A stretch of 64,000 nt of DNA, taken from Thuidium tamariscinum. Its lineage: Eukaryota; Streptophyta; Bryopsida; Hypnales; Thuidiaceae. Of the stretch, positions 24,430 through 35,924 are shown one piece after another. Made by a program: the position numbers and the translations under genes. The notes below the pieces were generated by a model. It was not told where the DNA came from. It made no database searches and saw nothing but the letters and a program-made list of their open reading frames with translations. Position 1 is the first letter of the stretch, and each line of letters opens with the position of its first letter. The stretch is taken from NCBI GenBank assembly GCA_947034885.2, contig OX344752.2, forward strand, positions 22,405,386 to 22,469,385. The letters are read 5' to 3'.

Positions 24430-25250
24430 ATTAGGATTTTCCTGTTTTTGTAGTTTTTAACTTAGGAACGGATCAGGAGGAAATCCGGTCCGGTTTAGGA
24501 ACTTGGAGCGGGTTGGAATCCGTTCCGGTTCAGAAGTAGGTAGGAACGGATCCGCCGAGCGTTAATCGCGGCGGACTTGTATGGCGCTTTTTGCTTTTCG
24601 CTGATTATTTAAGTCAGTCTCCTCGCGGTGGACTGGGAGTCTTTTCCTTTGCATTATCTTTGTGTATTTTATTCCCTCTTGCTTTGCGCGTGTATCTCCC
24701 GAGTTTGGCAGGGCGGCATGACGTGGAGTTAGGAAGGCACAAGTGATTTTGCAGGCGACATTCTCCCTTTGGTGCTTATTTTCCGTGTCTGAGTATACGA
24801 GAACGGGTAGAGAAGAGTTGGGAGTGTAATTCTAGTGCCTCAACGCTTCTAGGACTTAAGATTCCGGGTGAGAAAGCCGTTGTTAGGCTAGGCGAGAGGG
24901 AGGGATTCCTTAATCGTGCTAGAGCTCCTGGGTGGGAAACCCAGTTGAGTGTCCGATCTCCTGTGAGGTCTCACCGTCTTTGTGGCAAACGGAAGAGTTC
25001 TGGTTGACGTTGGAACGGACGGATACACTTGTAGCCACCAGACTCCCCAGGAATGGAAAGTAGTGTCAAAGTCGTTGTAGTATGAGAAGATCGTACGGGG
25101 GATCTCTGTGTGACCTACAGTCCGGATCTTTATCTGGATTGTTGTGAGGGATCAAACCGGATCTGAAGTAATTTTAGAATTAACGGGTAGAAAGTGGGTC
25201 TTCAGCCACTATAAGTCACGGAAGGAGCGGTGGGCCTACCGCTCACAAAA
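24430..25250 (+). mobile_element. LTR-like block after the gag-like frame
   Basis: Non-coding, TATTTAA at 24606-24612, GGAACGGATC motifs at its start, a candidate primer-binding tract just after it. It resembles 2206-3110 in order of motifs. The frame 25230-25547 has no recognisable domain. Confidence 0.4.
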
Positions 25251-25939
25251 TCAAGTGGCGACCCCTCTGATGGTAAAACAGAGGCAAAGCTAAACCGGAT
25301 TGAGGATCGGGTGTGGACGGATCATCCGGAACAGATTGGTCCAGAGAGGAAACCAGGAGCGGAACCCGTTAGGGAGCGGATCCGTTGCAGTCTGACAGAA
25401 CGGATAAATTCCGGAAAGCCGGAAGAGTCAAGGAGCGGATCCTTTCCGGGCCAGATTGTTAGAAAACCGGTTTTGAACAGGATAACGGGTTGTTGTGTTC
25501 GGGTTGTTTTGGTGTTTCCGGTTCTAGATCTAGAAACCGGGTTGTAGAGTTTCAGGGCTATCCTATCTTAATCGTTTAACTAAGCCAAATACTTCACAGA
25601 ATCTCGTGGGTTCGATCTTTAGAATCACTTAGTTATACTCTACAGTGATTTTTGTGAGTATAATGGGGAATTTACTTACCCTGTGTTGCGACACCGCCTG
25701 AAGCAAATATAGGAAGTAGTAGGCGATAAAGAACACGGAAGAGGGGGAATAATCCTAAAGCCCTGGCGACACGGACTTGCAGGATGTAACTTTCAACCGC
25801 AAACTGGCTCCGGCTACTGAACGTCACCCGCTAGCGTGGCGACAGAGCCCTCTTTTCATCCACCTTTTCTTCATTGCATGTTCACATGACATCATCTCTT
25901 GGTGCAAACTGGCACCAGGAGACCAAAAAAAAAACCCTG

Positions 25940-25947
25940 GTGTATAC
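25940..25947. repeat. Right 8-bp target duplication of the hAT element
   Basis: GTGTATAC directly follows the CCCTG terminus; it matches GTGTACAC at 12332-12339 except for one C/T transition. Confidence 0.8.
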
Positions 25948-27719
25948 ATTAAATATATTTTTCATATATATTAAAAAAAAATCCAATTTTAAAGTACTCC
26001 CAAAAAAATGATGAGTACAAAAATCAAATTTCCAAGCCACCTGCAATAAAATTTTCAAGCAATGTGGGTATGGTCACCATATTCAAGCAAAGGCAATGAA
26101 GTGGGTAGCCTTCGAATTTCAAGTTGCATGAGCTACTTACATCATTGCATTTCTCTTTGCCTCGCCTAACTCTCGGCATGATAGTTGCAACAAATGTCAA
26201 TGTATGAAGCTAATTGTCTTTGTTACTTGACTTTTTATTCTCAATTTCTAAAATATTGTAAATGGAAGCACAAGCACTTGAAGAAAATGAACACACTGTA
26301 CAACACAATAGACGAAATGGACATCTGAAATAAAAATGGACATCTACAAAGAATTAAAATGCAAATGCAAAGAGCTCAAAGTAAAGTACACATATAGAAG
26401 TTACTATTCCTACAAGTTTGAATACTTAGTAGCTATAGTTTCCAGTACTTCAGAAAGCCATGTTCTAAGCTATGCAATGTAGCCGCTAATTGAGTTATGA
26501 GACATCAATGTAGTTCTTATAGACGTCAAAGTGGCGCTCTTGTAGGTGACAAATTTGTAGATTTATTATGAAGATAAACTTTGGGGTAATTAAGATCTAA
26601 TTAAATGCTTATAAATTAAATTCATGCTCAATTTGGATACGTCACGCATGCACTGCATTGTAGCAATGGCAAGAATTTTTGAAACAATTCAATGGTTGAA
26701 ATAAATCAACCACATTCACAATTACACTATTATCCATTTCTAAATGCACCAATTTCTACATAACAAATTTGATGCCTTGTACATCTGATTTTGAAGAAGA
26801 AGTTGCGTTCAGTTTCACTTCATTATAGCCACAAATGAGCCATAGGAGTAGCTGGAATGCAACAACAGGTTGCCATTGTTCTGGTTGCCCACCATAGCAT
26901 CTGATGGTCACCATTGAGTTGCATCCAGAGGTCGCCCCTCTTCTCTCCACATCAACTTTGATGCCCCTCATTTGTTAGAGGCAACCTCTAGTGTTAGTGT
27001 CGGCCGAGATGTGCTGCCTCCAACTTCCCTCCCAAAATTCTTGCCCACTTCCACTATCCTCTAGATAGTCAACATCTTCTAAGTGGCCACAGGCCTTGCC
27101 TAACTTGCCCCTTCTCCCTAACTTAAAAAAAAAATGTCTTTAACTTCTCACTTAAAGGTCCATATAAGGAAAAAATAATATCCCCATGTAGCTCTTTCAA
27201 CTCTTCATATGTCATAAAAGTTTCAAATTTAAAAAAAAATTGTATGTCCGTAGGTACATGCAATTAGTAAATGCACAATATTAGTGTCTTTGCAAGAATA
27301 GAATAGGCCAATTTATTATTTTTATTCTTAAGAACTAAAATACTATAAAGATTATAAATTTGCTAGGCACTACCTCAACAACAATAGATTGCAGAGGTTA
27401 TATATTTGCTAGGTATTTATTTTATTCTATGAAAATAAATAGTATATACTAAAGATTTCAATCTAAATTAATTTAAGTGTACAATAAATAGTAATTCATT
27501 TGTAAATTAGTGTCACATACTAATAGAATAAATTAATGATGTAGAAAACTAATTATAATTCCTAAAGTGGATTAAAAAGCCTAAAATTCATACAAAATTA
27601 CTCAACAAATGGCTTCAAAATTAGAGTATAAATAGAACACTTATGGCAACAAATTAAAGACCATTCAAACAAATAAACATATAGAATAACAAGAAATGGA
27701 GGAAAAAACAATACTAAAT
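25948..27719. other. No gene recognised
   Basis: AT-rich non-coding DNA. The longest frame (26756-26971 minus) shows no motif. No repeats with clear ends were seen. Confidence 0.5.
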
Positions 27720-28448
27720 GGGTGATTGCAAGAAACACTTGTCCTATTTTTTGTCCCCTTGACCTCCAACAAGTAGCTTTTTGCTCATAACTTTTGCATC
27801 GTTTGACCTATCAACTTGGAATTTGGAATGAAGGTGCACACAAAAGTTTTATATTTTGTGTAATTTTTTAAATTTTTTAAAAATTATTTTACTATTTTTA
27901 AAATGCCCCCGATTGGCTGTCAACCTTGGCCATTTTGGGGGTTTTTAGTCCTATTTTTGACCCAAAAATGCAAACTTTGAGCTGAAAATTGGCATGCAAG
28001 GACCTCACCTAAAATTAAACAAGACCATGAAGATATTTTTTGAAAATACTATACTGTTCAACCTCCACATGTCGTCAAAGTGGCTGACTTTGCGCAAGTG
28101 TAGAGAATAGAATTTATTTTTTCCAAAGATGAAATTTGTTGGAAAAGAAAGACCTTTACTTGAAGAAAAAACAAATTTTTTATTTTCATTTTTTGAATTT
28201 TTTAACTATTTTTACCAAATTAGTGAAAAAAGAGCTATTTTCATTGTATTTTTCATTGTCTATAACATTTAGAGAAAAAATTTCTTAGGTCTGAATTTCA
28301 AGAGACATAATATTCTCATTTTTATTCAAATTATCCATATTTTTTTCAATTTAAAAAAAAATTATTTCAAAGGGTCATAGGACTCACAGGACTCATTGGT
28401 TTTGAGCCATTTTAAGCCAAAACCGGTAAGTGTTTCTTGCAACGACCC
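27720..28448. mobile_element. 729-bp MITE with 21-bp terminal inverted repeats
   Basis: The left terminus begins GGGTGATTGCAAGAAACACT; the right terminus, read inward, begins GGGTCGTTGCAAGAAACACT (19 of 21 bp match over the full repeat). AAAT lies immediately outside both ends (27716-27719, 28449-28452), a possible short target duplication. The interior is non-coding. Related in start and internal sequence to 8111-8742. The superfamily is not clear. Confidence 0.6.
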
Positions 28449-29261
28449 AAATAAACAATCCAAAATTATTGTAAGAATACATCCTAGATCAAAAACTATT
28501 TATTATTCTTGAATTTATAGTGACTTCGATATACATTGTACACACTTGACTCACCTAGCTTCAACATTAATCCCTATAGATTCATTGTCCTTCAAAGAGA
28601 CAACCAAAAGTTTAGATTGGTATTGTAAAAGTCATTTAAGAATGGATGTTTGTGAAATTTTGAAACAAAATGTAGACTCATATGAACTTCATCAAAATAC
28701 ACATGCATTTTTCTATCAAGTGCCCAAATTGAAAGTTATGTTGCTTAAATTTTCTTGGGCAAAATGGACTACTTTGAACAATTGGTGAAGAAAACTCACC
28801 TGTTTCTAAAATTTGGCACATAAATGACTACTATGATATAAAAGGCAATGGTAAATGAAAACTATATGTAGTGCAAAAATCTCATTCTATAAGAAATTAA
28901 AGATTTCTAGCCCTTTCAATCAAGGTACAAATAAATCCTTTTCTTATATAAGCTTCCAATATACACAATCAAATAAGCAAAAAATTTCCACATTCCCAAA
29001 GTAACTATCTAGTTCCCTTTCATACAAACAAATTTCGAAAAAAAAACATTTTCTATATTTCACGTTTTCTCTCAATGCACTTTAACATGACAAATTTCGA
29101 CAACTTTTGTTGAATATCCTCTCATTCTTGTAGGGATTAACTTCCAAAATTGACAACAAGCAAAGATCAAAAATCAAGACACCTAAATATAAGCATAGTA
29201 GCCAAAGCAACCAAAACAAACTCACTAATAGAAAAAAATTAAGCTTACATAGTCTTCTCCT
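28449..29261. other. Unique AT-rich flank of the left inverted-repeat arm
   Basis: No coding frame of note (28546-28788 plus has no motif). Sequence similarity to the right arm flank starts only at about 29262. Confidence 0.5.
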
Positions 29262-29606
29262 TGAAGGAAGGACTTCAAAATAATCAATTGATATTTCCAT
29301 GTAAATAGTCTTTTCAATAAAGAATCCTGAGATTTTGATGTTGCCCACAAAAGGATGTAACCTGAATGGTAGTGCTACAATCATTTCTATAACTAAATTT
29401 GTCACTCTTTGATTTTGTACTCTTTACAAAAACAATAGGTGAAGAAAATGAAAGAGGTGACAACCTCTATAAACATGTTCCTCGACTCATTTTCAACCAA
29501 TACAATGATTTTCAATCAACAACATAACATATTCACAAATGACGACAAATTCCAATGAAGAGCTCCAAACAACATAGGCTACGATTGGTCAAGATTGCCA
29601 ACCTCG

Positions 29607-32027
29607 TCACCAATAATCACCACAAGAACACACACCATTTTGGAAGTGGTGAAAGCGATTAGCATCCCTCACAACAATCTCTCGTTCAGTCGCCTTGGAG
29701 ATGAACTTGGTTGCTGTGTGGCAATCTGAACACACTCGAAGGTTCTTGAACACCCGAAGTGGCTCTCCAACGGGTGTCCGCATGAGTCCGTAAGCAATAG
29801 CCAACTTCTCACTATGGGAGCAAAGAGCAAGTTCTTTCTCCTCCTCCTCAATGTTCCGCAACACTAGCCGGGTATCAGGAATGTACCCTTCCGCCTTAAT
29901 TTTCTCACTCAATCTCCTCAGCTCAGCATAGATCTCCTTCGCCTCTGAGTGAGAAGTATCCCCTACGACGAAGTCATGGACCTTGTTATCAACTTCAATC
30001 CAGCTACGCCCTGGCTCCTTGCGTACACCTCTCTCCTGCATCAAAGTACGCACCCAGAACACCTCCTCCCACTTGCCAGCTGCAGCATAGATATTCGAGA
30101 GAAGCACGTACGCAGAAGCATCCATCGGTTCCAACTTGAGACACTCATTAGCGGCAAGTTTGCCCAAATCCACATTACCGTACGTTCTACAAGCACCAAG
30201 CAAGGCTCCCCAAGTTGCCCCAGCTGGTTCCACTGGCATGTTCCCAATCAACAGCTTTGCTTCCTCCAAGTGTCCTGCTCGGCCAAGAACATCCACCATG
30301 CAGTTACACAGCACTACAGTAGGTTCGATGCCATAATCTTGTGTCATAGAGAGAAAAAGTCTACGGCCCTCGTCCACAAGGCCAGCATGACTGCAGGCCG
30401 ACAACACTGCAACGAACGAGAGCACATTAGGCTTCACACCGTCTGCAACCATATTTTTGAACACTTCCAGGGCTTCCTGCCCACAACCATGGTCTGCAAG
30501 TCCACCAATCATCGCGGTCCACGTGACCACATCACGATCCTCCATCCGGTCAAAAACTAGCCGAGCATCAACCAAACTGCCACACTTCCCATACATGTGA
30601 ACAAGTGCATTGCCCACACGCAAATCCGACTCAAGTCCCGCATCGAGGACATGCCTGTGAACCTCCTTCACCCACTCCAATGACCCTGCGCTTGAACATG
30701 GATTCAGAATGCTCGCGTAAGTGAATGCATCGGGATCCAGGCCTTCCTGTTTCATTTGGAGAAGCAGTCCATATGCTTCGTGCCCACATCCATGGTCTGC
30801 AAGTCCACCGATCATCACGTTCCACGTGATCACATCACGATCCTCCATCCTATCAAAAACCAGGCGGGCATCATCAACACATCCAGTATTTGCATACATG
30901 TGGACAAGCGCATTGCCCACACGCAAATCCGACTCAAGTCCGGCTTTCACGACATCCCTGTGAACCTCCTTCACCCACTCCAAAGACCCTGCGCTTGAAC
31001 AAGGATTCAGAATGCTCGCAAACGTGATTGCATTGGGTTCGAGGCCTTCCTGTTTCATTTGGAGAAGCAGTCCATATGCTTCACTCCCACACCCATGCTG
31101 TGCAAGTCCACCAATCATCACGTTCCACGTGACCACATCACGATCCTCCATCCGGTCAAACACTACCCGGGCATCAACCAAACTGCCACACTTTCCATAC
31201 ATGTGGACAAGCGCAGTGCCCACACGCAAATCCGACTCAAGTCCCGCTTTCACGACATCCCTGTGAACCTCCTTCACCCACTCCAAAGACCCTGCACATG
31301 CACATGGACTCAGAATGCTGGCAAACGTAAATGCATCGGGTTTAAAGCCTTCCCTTTGCATTTGCACAACCAGTTCATATGCTTCTTGCCCATATCCATG
31401 GTTTGCAAGTCCACCGATCATTATGTTCCATGAGATCACGTCGTGTTCTCCCATTCGCCAGAAAACTCCTCGGGCATCATCGATACTGCCACAATTTGCA
31501 TACATGCGGACAAGCGCATTGCCCATAAGCACATCTGTTTCAAGCCCAGCATGTCTTACATACGCATGAACTTCTTTGCCCCACTGCAAAGCTGATGGAT
31601 CTGCACATGCCTTCAGGATGCTCGAGAAAGTAAATGCATTCGGCTGGACCCCTGTTTGGCACATTTGATGGAAAAGTTCCATTGCTTTTTCGGCATGATT
31701 GTGCTTTGCATAACCTCCAATCATAATGGTCCAACTGAACACGTTCTTGTTCACAAGTTTATCAAACACTCCACGTGCATCGTCCAATTCTCCACACCTG
31801 ATATACACGCTCACTAGGTTGTTTGCCACATATACATTCTGCTCCATTCCACTCTGCTTGATGTAGTCGTGAACCTGCTTCGCGACAGTAACACTAAGGT
31901 TTTCCTCCTTCAAGCACCGTCTCAAAACTTCCACATACATAAATGAGTCGATGGCCATGCCTTGTTCTAGTCCAGTCTTCAAATTACCAATTGCTTCAGT
32001 CGTGCTTCTTGCACTTTTCAAGGACAT
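29607..32027 (-). CDS. PLS-class PPR protein with E/E+/DYW domain, copy A (organelle C-to-U RNA editing factor)
   Basis: Intact, intronless, 806 codons. About five P-L-S repeat sets run from residue 30 to 570, each with P motifs such as VVTWNVMIGGLAQHG and S motifs such as ALVHMYGKCGSLVDA. The E/E+ region follows, then the PG box (KEPGRSWIEV, residues 670-679), the deaminase signature HSE at 738-740 with CSDCH at 766-770 (zinc ligands), and the terminal CSCGDYW. DYW-PPR proteins bind a specific organelle RNA and deaminate one cytidine. Residues 5/last of P and S motifs are N69/N95, T100/N130, N170/D196, N201/D231, T271/D297, N302/N332, N372/D398, N403/D433, N473/D499 and T504/N534. The start MSLKSARS lacks an obvious transit peptide; the frame is open ~30 codons further upstream (Arg/Ser/Gly-rich), so an upstream exon may add one. 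Confidence 0.93.
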   Translation of the reverse strand: MSLKSARSTTEAIGNLKTGLEQGMAIDSFMYVEVLRRCLKEENLSVTVAKQVHDYIKQSGMEQNVYVANNLVSVYIRCGELDDARGVFDKLVNKNVFSWTIMIGGYAKHNHAEKAMELFHQMCQTGVQPNAFTFSSILKACADPSALQWGKEVHAYVRHAGLETDVLMGNALVRMYANCGSIDDARGVFWRMGEHDVISWNIMIGGLANHGYGQEAYELVVQMQREGFKPDAFTFASILSPCACAGSLEWVKEVHRDVVKAGLESDLRVGTALVHMYGKCGSLVDARVVFDRMEDRDVVTWNVMIGGLAQHGCGSEAYGLLLQMKQEGLEPNAITFASILNPCSSAGSLEWVKEVHRDVVKAGLESDLRVGNALVHMYANTGCVDDARLVFDRMEDRDVITWNVMIGGLADHGCGHEAYGLLLQMKQEGLDPDAFTYASILNPCSSAGSLEWVKEVHRHVLDAGLESDLRVGNALVHMYGKCGSLVDARLVFDRMEDRDVVTWTAMIGGLADHGCGQEALEVFKNMVADGVKPNVLSFVAVLSACSHAGLVDEGRRLFLSMTQDYGIEPTVVLCNCMVDVLGRAGHLEEAKLLIGNMPVEPAGATWGALLGACRTYGNVDLGKLAANECLKLEPMDASAYVLLSNIYAAAGKWEEVFWVRTLMQERGVRKEPGRSWIEVDNKVHDFVVGDTSHSEAKEIYAELRRLSEKIKAEGYIPDTRLVLRNIEEEEKELALCSHSEKLAIAYGLMRTPVGEPLRVFKNLRVCSDCHTATKFISKATEREIVVRDANRFHHFQNGVCSCGDYW

Positions 32028-32245
32028 ACTACCGCCACCGCCCGGTACAATATGCCTCGACTCTCTTGCAGTACTAGGCGCAATGCGTCCTCTTCCATTG
32101 TAGCCCTTAGATAGCCTGATTCATCAATAGATTCTTCAATACAAATCCCTTCCAAAGAAGAACACTGATGAACAGTGACAGGGTGCAAGATCACTAATGC
32201 CCAGTACTCACATATTTCAACATCCACAACTTTGCAGCCATCCAT
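32018..32245 (-). CDS. 75-codon frame overlapping the PPR start, copy A (upstream ORF or leader exon)
   Basis: Begins MDGCKVVDVEICEYW, ends ILYRAVAVVCP at a TGA that overlaps the PPR start (ATGTCCTTGA, 10-bp overlap, different frame). The other arm has the same frame with one residue changed (V6F). It could be an upstream ORF limiting PPR translation, allowing reinitiation at the overlapping ATG. Because the arms are so alike, conservation alone does not show that it is translated. Confidence 0.4.
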   Translation of the reverse strand: MDGCKVVDVEICEYWALVILHPVTVHQCSSLEGICIEESIDESGYLRATMEEDALRLVLQESRGILYRAVAVVCP

Positions 32246-32434
32246 TTGAATTCTTAATATCTCTCAAATACACAGCAATTCATTGCAAATCATCCACTTT
32301 AAGTGCACCAAATAACCAAAAGGAAGAACACACCACATTGCACACACAAAAATCCTTAAACTCACCCAAAATCACATGTTTCTAGATGCACCTACTCTAG
32401 TTACTAGACAAGGTAGCCAGCTCAATTCCCAAAG

Positions 32435-35400
32435 TTACCTGTCTCCTTTTGTTGTGGCTTGAGAATCTTTGGAGCGATAATCAACAGGAGGTTGCATTCT
32501 CCCTGCAGTTGTCAACTTGAGCATTGCCTTCACCCACGGTGGAGTTGACCAGCCATGTATCCAAAGTGCTTTCCTTGCCACCTTATGCCTAAAGTCAGGT
32601 GATCTAGGATTCCTCTGGAGGCATCACAACCCATCATCAGATCCTGAAAAAATGTCTCATATTCATTTTGCGTCTGACAATCAATATTCCAGGAACATTT
32701 GTTGATGACACTGCAATCATCTGAGCAGTGTTCACTCCACTCCATGACAGCAAACAACGCAATTTCATACTCGTTGCTTTACGAAGTGCCCACAAGTGCC
32801 CATGGCCTTGTACAAGCAAGAAACGTCCCGTCACTTGTTGAGCCGAGTATTGTATCCGCTTTCTTTCATCTAGTCATACCTTGTCAGCTCTGTTGTCCCA
32901 CCACTGCGTAGGATCCGCAAAGTACTCTTTCCAAAGTGCTTCAACCGACTGGAGTTCACCTGAATCCACCGCAACATGCTTTACCCAGGTCAGTCACATT
33001 CTCGCCAGGAGAGGCAAACTCTTTCTGGGACGATGGGCATATGATACATACCCGCAGCATTGGAACTCGAAGGTGATCTCTTCCAAACTGATGAAAATGG
33101 TGAACACCGGATTCGTCCACTGCCTCGTACGTGAGAGGACAAGGGCAGGGATAAAGAAGGGTAGATAGGCCATGGAGACCTGAAGACTGAGATTGCACAG
33201 ATATCCTGGGGACACAAACGTCAACCAACTGTCAATAAGCAACTTCGTACCAGTCAAAGCGCTCTTCCCAGCAATACCGGGGTTTAGGGTTCGGTCCACC
33301 ATGTTCATATCCGGTTACGTTTGGAAAAATGTGACAACCTCTTTATGAAACATTGCTGTCAAGGAGACCTCATATTTCGACACATTTTGTTGTCAGCATG
33401 ACCACAGTGGTCCAACGCATGTCACAAGTCATCCAACCGCTTAATTCACTCACCTGTGCCCCACCTTGTCCACGCACCGACAAAAAGCTTCTCTGTTCTC
33501 TCGTGCACGGCAATAGTTGTCTACAATCTAAATCCCACGACACCAATTGAGGTGGCAGTGCCATCACTATCTGCCTGCATTACAGAAATCAATTCACACT
33601 AACTGTTACTAAGAAGAACATCACTAAGAAAAACGCCGGAATGGACCTCAGATTTGAACCTGTGGACAGAAACACATCAGATTGAAAAGAAACTACATGT
33701 GCGAAAAGTCTGCTGCTACCTCCAATCCTGAAAGCCCGAACACATTAACCCTTAAACGTCGGGCCGGGCAACGTCGGAGAAAGCGGGCTGCGACTAGTGT
33801 TGCTAACCGAAGGTGGACACACTGTGCAGGTGGGCAGCCCGGCGTCTGCAAAAGGGGAACAGTGGGAGCGGTCGTTGACCAGATTACCAATGCCCTTCTC
33901 ACACCATTTTCATCTGTGTGTCCGACACCAGTGGAATCAACGAACACAGTGTGTAGCTATATGTGCCGTTTGTCGACAGATAGTGGCGTCCCTTTCTTCC
34001 TTCCTAGGAGTCATGTAACAGCTATTTTGTGTAATTCGATACTTCGCAAAGATTAAAAATTGTGTTTGCTCGAGCGTGTGAAGATCTACTGAGACAAGCA
34101 CTAGTGTAACATGTGGAAGCAGAACATTACTCTACTTCAATTGAAAGCTCATATTAATATGGGAAGTTCAGAGCTTGCATCCCAACTCTTTGGTACAAAT
34201 CACTTTCTTGCTGCGGTATTCTCTCCGCCTGATGAACAGAAACGATCATACCTAATGACTGAATGAAGCACATTCTATTCCACACGCTTTCCAGGTCATG
34301 TTCTTATCGACCTGCATGTACGATACAGTGCACATGATGAGAACAAGAAAGTCATGTCCACGTTTCTACAAGCTCCTTGATAGTGATCCACATGTGGAAA
34401 ACAACAGAAACAAATTGGGAAATTGACAGGAGGGGAACCAGAATATGAAAGATGACATGGTGAGCACCAATGACTGCTCTCACCTTTTGAAACCGCTGGA
34501 GTGCAGAACATAACCAATTACTACGTTCACTGAGGTACAGAATGAGACCACGGGAAATCATTACCCTGAAATGTACATTGCTATCTACTCGTGAACATGA
34601 CAATGACCACGGACATTGCTGAACTCACATTGGGGTCTGAAATTCTCTTCCGACTGTTCCGCTTCATGAGCTGAAGTCGAATTTCAGACACAAGAGATTC
34701 ACATCGCTATGAAGAGAACGGTGCTGTCATTGAAGAGACCGAAAAATTCTTCCAAGTCATGTACCTTCACGACGAGCACATCGTATGCAGAAGAAGAAGC
34801 GACATATCCCGCTCCACTGCCGCCTGCCGCAACCAAGTTCGTCGGTCCAAGTTCGGAATCTATGACAGCAATCAAGAACTTGAGGAATTTGGAATGACGT
34901 TTCTCCAGATTCCCAAAAGCACTGTTGACAATCTGGAGAAAATGCACAACTCATAATGGAGACACGCTGGGGTGACTCAAGTACCTCCTTCTCTCTCAGC
35001 AACCCAAGAAGTGGCTGCCTGCACAGTAAAGGTGAAGCGAAGCTGAATGACTCTGACAATCACACTGCAAACGCTCATGCAAAGCGCAATTGACGTACCT
35101 TCTTCATGGCTCAGTAAGTTTCCCACAGATTCGCTGACTGCGTTGGCTACTTATTCTCCCCCTACACCTGAGCCTCCATTGTCCCCAGTATCGAGCTGCC
35201 GCGAAGCCATACCGGCGAGTTCTCCTCAGCGCAGATGGCACTAACATTGTTCAGAAGGCGCTTGTCTGGAAAACACGTCCACTACTTAGCACACAGTCAG
35301 CATCGTCTGCAAGGCATTTCCCATCTTCTTCGAATCCTTCATCGCTGTGTTCTCTTTCTCAATCAATGCAAACAGGGGACGAAATGCAGGCGAAAGGGGA

Positions 35401-35531
35401 GTGGTAGTGAAGCACCTGCTTGGAAGTTTTAAACGTCGGAAATGTTGAACAAGTCTGGAGTCTTCCAGGTACAATTCATTTCCTCCTGATGCAGCAGTTG
35501 CCGCAATTCGTTCGCCAGCAGGTGACTCCAC
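32435..35531 (-). CDS. OSB-like organellar single-stranded-DNA-binding protein, copy A (spliced; middle exons unresolved)
   Basis: Last exon 32435-32614 (RNPRSPDFRHKVARKALWIH...WSTPPWVKAML, stop TAA 32435-32437). Previous exon 32880-32959 (ELQSVEALWKEYFADPTQWW then DNRADK). The one before lies about 32960-33205 and ends ...SSSNAAG. All junctions have GT/AG. W-x3-ADP-WWDNR...NP+SPDF+HK...ALW is the PDF motif of plant OSB proteins, which bind organelle single-stranded DNA and restrain recombination. A candidate first exon is 35286-35531 (MESPAGERIAATAA...LVQHFRRLKLPSRCFTTTPL), Arg/Ser/Thr-rich like a mitochondrial presequence, with its frame kept between arms despite a 15-bp length difference. 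I could not assign the OB-fold exons between 33.2 and 35.2 kb, so integrity is unproven. The PPR gene starts 408 bp downstream on the same strand. Confidence 0.65.
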
Positions 35532-35614
35532 CGGCTGAAAATGCTACGGCGAACAGTCCTTCAACTCCAGCCATAGGGCACTGACGGAGCGATTAGGGTT
35601 TCATGATAAACCCC

Positions 35615-35622
35615 CCCGTGAC
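35615..35622. repeat. Target duplication of the 294-bp hAT MITE (left)
   Basis: CCCGTGAC before the element and CTCATGAC (35917-35924) after it; 6 of 8 match with transitions. The other arm has a single uninterrupted CCGTGACAGGGCC site. Confidence 0.6.
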
Positions 35623-35916
35623 CAGTGTTTTTTTTTTGCGATATGGTGCAAAATTGCACCAAAGATTTTGGCCTGGCACCAAGCCTATAGAAAAAAAACA
35701 GCAAAATTTTGGATGAAATCACTAATAAACTTCAATTTTTTTGAAATAGTGGATGAAGTTGTCAAATAATGGATGAAAATAGAATAATAGATGTGTATTA
35801 TGTGCTAATATGATATTCTTAATCCAATATATGGATGAATGTTGAGATTTGGAGCTCCACAATAAAATGAAATATCACCACTTTGACACTTCACAAGAAA
35901 TGAAAAAAAAAACATG
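35623..35916. mobile_element. 294-bp non-autonomous hAT MITE present in one arm only
   Basis: Ends CAGTGTTTTTTTTTTGC and, inverted, CATGTTTTTTTTTTCAT; contains GGTGCAAAATTGCACC and CTGGCACCAAG. The 13.6-kb hAT has similar ends (CAGGG followed by ten T/A) and a related ACTGGCACCAGGAG near its right end, so the two probably belong to one family. At the matching place in the right arm (about 56542-56556, inverted) the sequence is continuous, a natural empty site. Confidence 0.75.
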
Positions 35917-35924
35917 CTCATGAC

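Larger units (their letters stand above)
22091..25690 (+). mobile_element. CCGGA-rich unit carrying a gag-like frame (type-B retroelement)
   Basis: GC-rich insertion, markedly enriched in CCGGAT/GGAACGG motifs throughout, both in coding and in flanking DNA. Order: promoter-like region with TATATAAG at 22388, leader, gag-like frame 22745-24427, then an LTR-like block with TATTTAA at 24606 ending about 25250, followed by TGGCGACCCCTCTGATGG (25256-25273), which could be a primer-binding site. Exact ends and target duplication were not resolved, and whether 22091-22740 and 24430-25250 are an LTR pair is uncertain. The block 2206-3110 looks like a relative. Confidence 0.5.
12340..25939 (-). mobile_element. 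13.6-kb hAT element with nested insertions
   Basis: The left end is CAGGGATTTTTTTTTC and the right end, read inward, is CAGGGTTTTTTTTTTGG. Both are flanked by near-identical 8-bp duplications. Both subterminal regions are rich in GGCGA-type motifs (for example near 12380, 12412, 12445, 12475 and 12540 on the left; 21920-22050, 25720 and 25760-25840 on the right), the kind of subterminal repeat to which hAT transposases bind. The interior carries a minus-strand hAT transposase gene in pieces (12937-21585). It has been invaded by an R1 retroelement (from 14898) and by a CCGGA-rich gag-like unit (about 22090-25690) placed inside the subterminal motif region. Confidence 0.8.

Noticed and set aside
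29949..31569. Plus-strand frames of 80-203 codons across the left PPR gene (and minus-strand equivalents at 60594-62214)
   Set aside because: Antisense shadows of the PPR repeats; they recur with the repeat period.
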